A stretch of DNA of 8,505 nucleotides from positions 1 to 8,505 of the forward strand of contig JAGNOM010000105.1 of the NCBI GenBank assembly GCA_017990155.1. Reading direction: 5' to 3'. Below, in pieces: positions 1 through 5,174 of this stretch. The position numbers and the translations under genes are program-made. This DNA comes from Propionivibrio sp. (GTDB lineage: Bacteria; Pseudomonadota; Gammaproteobacteria; Burkholderiales; Rhodocyclaceae). How positions within the stretch are numbered: position 1 is the stretch's first letter; every line of letters begins with the position of its first letter. The notes beneath the pieces are model-generated. The model was given only the letters and a program-made list of their open reading frames with translations, did not search any database and was not told where the DNA came from.

Positions 1-84
1 ACGGAAGCGTTCCAGGAATCACAAGGCGTCACGGTTGACGGGCTGATTACGGCCACGGTGCTGATGAATCTGCGCCGCGCCGTC
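1..84 (+). other. C-terminal remnant of a PG_binding_1 domain
   Basis: The translation of these bases contains A-F-Q-E-S-Q-G-V-T-V-D-G followed by T-A-T-V-L-M-N-L. This fits the PG_binding_1 consensus 'FQ...GL..DG..G..T...L', as found in peptidoglycan hydrolases and in ExeA/GspA-type proteins. The usual 'VGP' after DG is replaced by L-I-T. The first half of the domain lies beyond the left edge, so domain completeness and the wider architecture cannot be judged here. Confidence 0.72.
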
Positions 85-1104
85 AACGGTGCCGGTGCTT
101 CCGCGAAGGAGACGGTGCGTATCCTGAACTGGTCCGACTACATCGAACCGAGCGTGCTCCAGGACTTCGAGAAGGAATACAACATCCGCGTCATCTATGA
201 CATTTTCGCCAGCAACGAGGACCTGCAAACGCGGCTGGGTGCCGGCGGTGCAGCGTACGACGTGGTGTTTCCGACCGCCAACGCGGTTCCGGCGATGGCT
301 GCCAAGGGCTTGCTGAGCAAGCTGGATAAAGCCAGCCTGAAGAACGTAAACAATATCGACCCGCGGGTCGATGCCACCTTGCGTGCGTGGGACAAGGAAG
401 GCGCCTACAGCCTGCCCTACATGTGGTACACGGTCGGCATCGCCTGGAATCCGAAGCTCACCGCGCGCGCTTTCCCCGGGCAGCCGATGGATTCCTTGAC
501 CAACGTCTTCGACCCGGCGATCGCCAAACGCTTTCAATCTTGCGGTGTCGGCGTCGTGGACTCGGCGTCCGACGTCGTTCCTCTGGCCGCGATGGCCGGT
601 GGTCAAGGCAAGTGGGACAGCAAGAATTCGATCGCTGCGGCGAGCAAGGTACTCGATCGCCTGAGCGGTATTGTCAAGGTCATCCCCACCGACCAGTTCA
701 TCGATTCGCTGGCTAACGGCAAGATCTGCGTCGCCATCGGTTTCTCGGGCGATGCGGTGCAGGCGCAGACCCGGTCGCGCGGCAACGTCGACTACCGCGT
801 GCCGGCCGACGGCGGCTTGCTGGCCATCGACGCCATGGCCGTTCCGGCCAACGCGAAGAACAAGCGCGAAGCGCACCTGTTTATTGACTACATTCTGCGT
901 CCGCAGGTTATTGCCAAGATCTCGAATACCGTCGGTTATGCCAACGCCAACCTCAAGGCGGGCGAGTTCATGAGCGAGAGCGTGAAGTCCAATCCGGCCG
1001 TGGTGCCGACGACGAATGCGCTCAGCCGGTCGGCGCCGATCCCGATCCTGTCCGAGCAGGATCAACAGGACATTGCACGCGTCTGGGCGCGGTTCGCGAA
1101 ATAG
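1..1104 (+). CDS. Peptidoglycan-binding / PotF-like polyamine-binding fusion protein (5' end missing)
   Basis: The reading frame is open from base 1, so the gene starts outside the window; 367 residues are visible. Residues 1-28 match the end of a PG_binding_1 domain: FQ at 4-5, then G-V-T-V-D-G at 9-14 and a T...L helix. From about residue 38 the protein is a periplasmic binding domain of the PotD/PotF polyamine type. It shows NWSDYIEP (43-50), a YD-F-SNE segment, an LPYMWYTVGI segment, SCGV, LANGKICVAIG, and YANAN near 313-317. Positions matching PotF ligand contacts include W44, D46, D251, D277 and Y313. The PotF Trp before 'AGD' is Phe248 here. No signal peptide is visible; one would lie upstream of the window. 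The domain probably binds a polyamine or similar cation in the periplasm and is tethered to the wall. No permease or ATPase gene of an ABC transporter adjoins it. The fold is well supported; the ligand and the nature of the missing N-terminus are not. Confidence 0.86.
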   Translation, partial: TEAFQESQGVTVDGLITATVLMNLRRAVNGAGASAKETVRILNWSDYIEPSVLQDFEKEYNIRVIYDIFASNEDLQTRLGAGGAAYDVVFPTANAVPAMAAKGLLSKLDKASLKNVNNIDPRVDATLRAWDKEGAYSLPYMWYTVGIAWNPKLTARAFPGQPMDSLTNVFDPAIAKRFQSCGVGVVDSASDVVPLAAMAGGQGKWDSKNSIAAASKVLDRLSGIVKVIPTDQFIDSLANGKICVAIGFSGDAVQAQTRSRGNVDYRVPADGGLLAIDAMAVPANAKNKREAHLFIDYILRPQVIAKISNTVGYANANLKAGEFMSESVKSNPAVVPTTNALSRSAPIPILSEQDQQDIARVWARFAK

Positions 1105-1105
1105 C

Positions 1106-1975
1106 GTGAGCGAGCAGCCGTCCTATCTCGGCGCCTTCCTGCGCCATCCGTACAACCGGATGAGCTTGCTGGCGGCCACCTGCGCCGCCATCTTCGCTTC
1201 GATCCCCTATGGTTGGGAGGGGCTGGCGCTGGTCGGTGTCATCGCGCTGGGTGTCGAGGCGCTGGCTGCGCTGGGAATCCCGGAGCTGCCGTCGTTCAAG
1301 GGCTGGGTGGACCGGACTCACCGGCGCGAAGCGCGTGCCCGGCGGCAGAGCCGCCTGCTTGATGAGCTGGGAAGTCTCGGTGATTCAGCCGCGCTCGCCA
1401 GTTACCGCCACATGGCCAGTCGTGTGCAGGCCTTGTACGTGACGGCGGACGATACACGCACGACGCTGACGCGCGACGACGTTGAGAAACTCGAAGATCT
1501 GACGGTCGATTACCTCGGGCTGAGCATCGTCAACGCCTCGCTCAAGCAGCGCAAGGATCGCGCCAGCGAGGATCTGGTCGTTAACCGTATTGCGGGCATA
1601 CAGGCGCAATTGCAGAAGCCGGGGCTGCCCGATGAAGAGCAGCGCCAGTTACGAAGCGCGCTGGCCGAATACACCGAGGTGATGAACCGCTCGCGGCGCC
1701 TCGCTGTTCGGCGCAGCGCGCTGGAAGCAACGCTGATTGCCATGCCCGACAAGATGGAAGAGGTCTATCAGCTGGTGATTACCTCGCCCTATTCAAGCGA
1801 CATGGGCAGCAAGCTGGAAGAGTCGCTGTCGAGACTGCGCATTGCCGAAGAAGTCGCCGCCGAGTTTGATGACACGCTGGATTTGTCGACATTGCCGCCC
1901 GTCAAGAACGCCGTACGGACGGCGGCCGCCAACGGCAAGACGCCGCGCCGCGCCCCGAGTACGCTCAAAGCCTGA
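1106..1975 (+). CDS. Membrane-hairpin protein with long helical cytoplasmic region, unknown function
   Basis: The product has 289 residues and I do not recognise its family. The GTG start at 1106 is one base after the stop of the preceding gene, which suggests translational coupling; there is no strong Shine-Dalgarno site. An ATG at 1160 (residue 19) would cut into the first membrane helix and is less likely. Residues 19-58 are hydrophobic and broken by P-Y-G-W-E at 34-38, which suggests two membrane helices forming a hairpin. A very basic stretch follows (about 68-83, rich in Arg), favouring a cytoplasmic location for the rest by the positive-inside rule. Residues 85-260 are almost wholly helix-forming and charged, with likely coiled coil at 145-215. 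The C-terminus (265-289) is basic and low in complexity. Its place just before a PspA-like gene suggests a membrane partner or anchor for that protein, which is an inference. Confidence 0.85.
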   Translation: MSEQPSYLGAFLRHPYNRMSLLAATCAAIFASIPYGWEGLALVGVIALGVEALAALGIPELPSFKGWVDRTHRREARARRQSRLLDELGSLGDSAALASYRHMASRVQALYVTADDTRTTLTRDDVEKLEDLTVDYLGLSIVNASLKQRKDRASEDLVVNRIAGIQAQLQKPGLPDEEQRQLRSALAEYTEVMNRSRRLAVRRSALEATLIAMPDKMEEVYQLVITSPYSSDMGSKLEESLSRLRIAEEVAAEFDDTLDLSTLPPVKNAVRTAAANGKTPRRAPSTLKA

Positions 1976-1988
1976 GCCCAATTTCAAC

Positions 1989-1994
1989 AAGGAG
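1989..1994 (+). promoter_or_regulatory. Ribosome binding site of the PspA-like gene
   Basis: AAGGAG lies six bases before the ATG at 2001. It is the strongest Shine-Dalgarno site of the left operon. It fixes the start well inside the longer open frame that begins further upstream, and hints that this product is made in larger amounts than its neighbours. Confidence 0.8.
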
Positions 1995-2000
1995 AATCAC

Positions 2001-2714
2001 ATGGCCAACAATGCAATCTTCGCCCGCCTCGCCAACCTCTGGACCGGGTTTATCTCGCTCTGGGTCTCCGACGTCGAGAAGGCACATCCGGAAATTGCCT
2101 ACCAGAATGCCATTGCCTCGATGATCGAGAAGTACACCCAGCTCAAGGCCGCCACCGGCGCCATCATTGCCCGCCGGCAGGAAATCACGTCGCGGCTTGA
2201 TGCACAGGAGCGCGAACTGGCCGTTGTGGCTGCCGACCTCGAAACGGCGCTGGCGACCAACCAGGACGATCTGGCGGTCGTCCTTATCCAGAAGAAGAAC
2301 GCACTTGATGCGGCCATCGCCGAGTTGCGCGTCGAGGCCGAGCAGGCCACCACCGACGCGGATAACGCCAAGGATTCGCTGATGCAGGTCAAGTCCGAAA
2401 TCGACAAGCTGAAAGCCGAAAAAGACCGCATGCTGGCGCAGATGCACAGTGCGCAGGCGCGCCTCAAGATCCAGGGGCAACTCGACGGCTTGTCGGTCGA
2501 TGCCGAGGTACAGGCTTTGGGTGCCGTCCGCGATCACATCAAAGGCCAGGTCGCGCAAGCCAATCTGGGCGCCGAACTGCACAATTCGGACCTCGATGTG
2601 CGCCTGAACAAACTCCGACAGAGCAGCGGAGCCGTTACCGCAAAAGCTCAACTCGAAGCAATGAAGCAAGCCCGGGCCAGCGCAGCGCAGGCGGCGTCGG
2701 TTAAAACGCTCTGA
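2001..2714 (+). CDS. PspA/IM30-family coiled-coil protein
   Basis: The product has 237 residues, close to the 220-260 usual for PspA/IM30 proteins. Residues 5-22 form a likely amphipathic helix with bulky hydrophobics (F, L, W, F, W), matching helix 0 that inserts PspA into membranes. Residues 23-60 fit the 'hairpin start' segment of the family. Residues 62-160 form a long charged coiled coil (A-L-I-Q-K-K-N-type stretch at 94-100), followed by shorter helices to about 225. There is no signal peptide or transmembrane helix. PspA proteins belong to the ESCRT-III superfamily, bind stressed membranes and form rods or rings. Here the gene sits between a membrane-hairpin protein and an AAA+ ATPase and lacks the classical PspB/PspC/PspF neighbours, so it is probably a paralogue with a dedicated partner set rather than the canonical phage-shock PspA. 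Family assignment rests on pattern and length, not alignment. Confidence 0.8.
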   Translation: MANNAIFARLANLWTGFISLWVSDVEKAHPEIAYQNAIASMIEKYTQLKAATGAIIARRQEITSRLDAQERELAVVAADLETALATNQDDLAVVLIQKKNALDAAIAELRVEAEQATTDADNAKDSLMQVKSEIDKLKAEKDRMLAQMHSAQARLKIQGQLDGLSVDAEVQALGAVRDHIKGQVAQANLGAELHNSDLDVRLNKLRQSSGAVTAKAQLEAMKQARASAAQAASVKTL

Positions 2715-2727
2715 TCGCGGAACGACC

Positions 2728-4551
2728 GTGACTGCTCCTGCGACCTCGCGCCATCCCCTGCCGGCTTGGGCGGAATCGCTCCGGCAAAAATATCTCGCCG
2801 GCGAAGCCTCCACCTTTGTCCTTTATCGCAATGTGTTCGACAACTTCCTGGTTGGCGACACGCTGCACTCGTTGCAGTCCTTTCTGGTTGCAGAACTGTT
2901 CAAGGGCACCAAGAAGCACGTCTGCGAGGTCAGCCTCGAACGAGGTATCCGACCGCTGAACGGCGCTGCTGGCGAAGGATCCGGCGATGCGGCCGATGGC
3001 ATCAACCTGCTGTTGTCGCTGCACGCACTTGAAGACCAGATGCGCGTCGAGCATTCGACCGCCGTCATCGTGCCCTACGCCGATGCGCTGTTGCCGGCCG
3101 GTGATCCGAGCTTCATGGCGCAGCAGGATCGCCAGATCTACCTGGCGTTCCACCGCTGGTCGCTGGACAAGGTGCTGACCAGTGGCGACAACATCACGAT
3201 CTTGATCACCGAATCGCTCAACGCCATCAACCCGGGTTTGCTTTCCAATCCCAAGGTGGCGGCGATCGAGATCCCGATGCCCGACCTTGCCGCGCGCAAG
3301 AGAGTGATCGCCTTCCTGGCGCCAAAGCTCACCGAGCAGCAACTGACCCTGTTCTCGGAACGCACCGGTGGGCTGCGGACGGTGCAGCTGGCGAGCATCA
3401 TGGCCAGTTCCGAAGGGCAGGGCCTGAGCGAAGCCCAGCGGCGCACGCTGATTCTGCAACTGCTCGAAGGCACGCCCGACGCCGAATCGCGCGCCAACAC
3501 GCTGGCGACCATCACTGCCGGCATGACCCCGGCCGAAATCGCACGTCTGATCGAACCGGGGAAAGAACTGCCGGTGGGCGATCCGAATGAAGAAGTGCTG
3601 AAAATCATCCACACGCGCAAGCGCGAGATGATCGAGAAGGAATGCGCCGGCCTGATCGAGTTTGTCGAACCGAAGCACGGACTTTCCGCGGTGGGCGGGC
3701 AAGAGCATATCAAGGATGAGCTGATCGCCATCGCCAGGAATCTGAAGGCCGGTGAAACGACGCTGACGCCGATGGGCCTGCTGGCCGTCGGGCCGATGGG
3801 CTCGGGCAAGACGTTCGTCATCAAGGCCTTCCTGAAGGAGGCCGGCCTGTCGGCGGTCGCGCTGAAGAATTTTCGCTCGAAGTGGGTCGGTTCGACCGAG
3901 GCCAATCTCGAGCGGGTGCTGGCAACCGTCAAGGCCATGGGGCCGATCGCCGTCATCATCGACGAAGGCGACCGCAGTTTCGGCTCCGGCGGCGGTGAGG
4001 ATAGCGACGGCGGCACCAGTTCGCGCGTCATCGCCCGGCTCAAGGAGTTCATGGCGGAAACCGAAAACCGCGGTCAAGTCCTGTTTGTCATGATGACCAA
4101 CCGCCCCGACAAGCTCGATTCCGACATCAAGCGACCCGGCCGCCTTGACCGGAAAATTCCGTTCTTCTACTGCGAATCGGCACCCGAACGCGTGCAAGTG
4201 CTGTTGGCCGTTCTGGCACGCTATGGCGAGACGTGCGTGGCGACCAGCGAGGAGTTGCTCACGCTTTGCGACACCTTGCCCGGCTACTCCAATGCCGACC
4301 TGGAAGCGCTGGCCCTGCTCGCCGTCGAACTGGCCCGTAATCAGGCTGCTCCGCTTGGCGCCAAGGCGCTCACCGAGGCGGCGCAGGACTTCATGCCGCC
4401 GCAGGAGCAGGACATGATCGAATTCATGGAACTGCTGGCCGTATCGGAAACCTCGCGCCGTTCCTTGCTGCCCAAGCGTTTCCGCGAAATGGCTATCGGC
4501 GACATCCAGAACAACCTCATTGCCGCCAAACGGCGCGCGTTGGCGCGCTAG
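2728..4551 (+). CDS. Ycf46-like AAA+ ATPase with degenerate N-terminal AAA half
   Basis: The product has 607 residues. The GTG start follows the previous stop by 13 nt with only a weak GCGGA site, so coupled translation is likely. The C-terminal half is an intact classical AAA module: Walker A GPMGSGKT (355-362), pore loop KWVGSTE (W386), Walker B ending D412-E413, a Gly/Ser/Asp-rich loop containing DGGTSSRV as in Ycf46 proteins, sensor-1 N458, and RPGRLDR (469-475) supplying likely arginine fingers. The lid region lies about 480-550. The N-terminal half (about 25-260) looks like a decayed AAA fold without Walker A: V-I-V-P-Y-A-D near 111-117 replaces Walker B, and an I-L-I-T-E-S strand followed by I-P-M-P-D-L resembles the same region of Ycf46. 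There are no membrane helices and no protease or zinc motif, so it is not FtsH. It probably remodels or disassembles a protein partner using ATP in the cytoplasm. The adjacent PspA-like protein is the obvious candidate substrate (inferred). Confidence 0.88.
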   Translation: MTAPATSRHPLPAWAESLRQKYLAGEASTFVLYRNVFDNFLVGDTLHSLQSFLVAELFKGTKKHVCEVSLERGIRPLNGAAGEGSGDAADGINLLLSLHALEDQMRVEHSTAVIVPYADALLPAGDPSFMAQQDRQIYLAFHRWSLDKVLTSGDNITILITESLNAINPGLLSNPKVAAIEIPMPDLAARKRVIAFLAPKLTEQQLTLFSERTGGLRTVQLASIMASSEGQGLSEAQRRTLILQLLEGTPDAESRANTLATITAGMTPAEIARLIEPGKELPVGDPNEEVLKIIHTRKREMIEKECAGLIEFVEPKHGLSAVGGQEHIKDELIAIARNLKAGETTLTPMGLLAVGPMGSGKTFVIKAFLKEAGLSAVALKNFRSKWVGSTEANLERVLATVKAMGPIAVIIDEGDRSFGSGGGEDSDGGTSSRVIARLKEFMAETENRGQVLFVMMTNRPDKLDSDIKRPGRLDRKIPFFYCESAPERVQVLLAVLARYGETCVATSEELLTLCDTLPGYSNADLEALALLAVELARNQAAPLGAKALTEAAQDFMPPQEQDMIEFMELLAVSETSRRSLLPKRFREMAIGDIQNNLIAAKRRALAR

Positions 4552-4570
4552 TTTTCAATCACCTACTTAC

Positions 4571-4575
4571 AGGAG
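4571..4575 (+). promoter_or_regulatory. Ribosome binding site of the TerB-like gene
   Basis: AGGAG lies six bases before the ATG at 4582. It selects this ATG over the next in-frame ATG at 4591, which would be 15 bases away. Confidence 0.75.
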
Positions 4576-4581
4576 TTCTCC

Positions 4582-5040
4582 ATGTTCAGCATGCCCGATC
4601 AGGATCTCAGCCCGGCACAAGTCGTTCAACTTACCAAGGCCATGCTGTCCGTCGCCTGTGTGGACGGCATTCAGCCCGCCGAAGCCGCGCTGATCGGTCA
4701 GTTCTACGAAAGCTCGCGCAGCCCGGAGATGCCGAGCACGGCTGCCTTCCTGGCAGATCCAGCGTCGCGGGAATTCGACCTCGAGAAACGGGCCAGCAGT
4801 GATGCAGCGTTTGCCGACACCGCGATTCTGATGTGCCTGATGACCGCCTATGCCGACGGCCAACTCAGTGCCGCCGAACTGGCCCACGTCCAGGCCATCG
4901 CCGCCGCGCTGGGGCTTGAGGCCGCGCGCCTTGACGCTCATCTGGAACAGGTTCGCGACGAGCTGGTCGGTGCGCTTTCTCATCTGCCCGATGCCGGATC
5001 GGTGGCCGTTGTCGCGCGCGAACTCGCTACCGTTCGCTGA
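4582..5040 (+). CDS. TerB-like small helical protein
   Basis: The product has 152 residues, the usual size of single-domain TerB-like proteins (tellurite-resistance TerB / DnaJ-N-type fold, about 130-150 residues). Two pseudo-repeated acidic motifs are visible: C-V-D-G-I-Q-P-A-E-A at 26-35 and Y-A-D-G-Q-L-S-A-A-E at 90-99, each followed by a hydrophobic helix. The pattern 'ADG....E...I' is the hallmark of the family, where the acidic residues are thought to bind a metal ion. There is no signal peptide or membrane helix. It is the last gene of the run, 30 nt after the ATPase gene, with its own good ribosome site. TerB proteins often accompany membrane-stress modules with AAA+ or vWA partners. 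A regulatory or metal-sensing accessory role is likely but inferred. The other ter genes are absent here, so tellurite resistance is not implied. Confidence 0.8.
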   Translation: MFSMPDQDLSPAQVVQLTKAMLSVACVDGIQPAEAALIGQFYESSRSPEMPSTAAFLADPASREFDLEKRASSDAAFADTAILMCLMTAYADGQLSAAELAHVQAIAAALGLEAARLDAHLEQVRDELVGALSHLPDAGSVAVVARELATVR

Positions 5041-5174
5041 ACCCTAGCAGTAGGAGCCCATAGTTCTACTGGGCGAATGGGCGGGTGCGCACGCAGAAAC
5101 GCTGTTTTCGCGCAGCAAGCAGCGCGCCTGGCTGCGCACTTCTTCGCTGACAGCGGATGTGGGCGCCAGTTGCC
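5041..5174. other. Intergenic region between convergent genes, with inverted repeats
   Basis: This 134-nt gap separates the TerB-like gene from the oppositely oriented kinase gene. It holds three short perfect inverted repeats: CAGTAG/CTACTG (5048-5053, 5066-5071), GCCCAT/ATGGGC (5056-5061, 5077-5082) and GCGCAGC/GCTGCGC (5110-5116, 5131-5137). The first two interlock and cannot form as nested hairpins together. No open frame here has a convincing start or family. Transcription end sites for both units are expected here. Confidence 0.55.
5110..5137. terminator. Possible terminator-like hairpin without a U-tract
   Basis: A perfect 7-bp GC-rich inverted repeat (GCGCAGC/GCTGCGC) with a 14-nt loop lies between two converging genes, where a bidirectional terminator would be expected. 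On the + strand the downstream bases are only mildly T-rich. On the - strand the bases after the stem read GAAAAC, not a T-run. The loop is long for an intrinsic terminator, so the call is weak. Confidence 0.25.

Noticed and set aside
58..66. GTG at 58 or ATG at 64 as the true start of the PotF-like gene
   Set aside because: Neither has a good ribosome site or gives a signal peptide, and the same frame upstream encodes a recognisable peptidoglycan-binding segment open to the window edge.
19..1065. - strand open frame (348 codons) opposite the PotF-like gene
   Set aside because: The + strand frame has clear PotF-family motifs throughout; the antisense frame has none.
1842..2000. Upstream extension of the PspA-like frame
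   Set aside because: It overlaps the end of the preceding gene in another frame, is Arg/Pro-rich, and the AAGGAG before the ATG at 2001 marks the start.
1965..2813. - strand open frame (282 codons) opposite the PspA-like gene
   Set aside because: It crosses two + strand gene boundaries and shows no domain; a shadow.
2701..4197. Long - strand open frame (498 codons) opposite the AAA+ gene
   Set aside because: It is rich in Arg, His, Gly and Asp with no domain pattern and lies wholly opposite a gene with intact AAA motifs; typical antisense openness in GC-rich DNA.
2728..4551. FtsH or proteasomal ATPase identity for the AAA+ gene
   Set aside because: There is no HEXXH zinc protease motif, no transmembrane helices, and no proteasome-type C-terminal tail; motifs after Walker B fit Ycf46 better.
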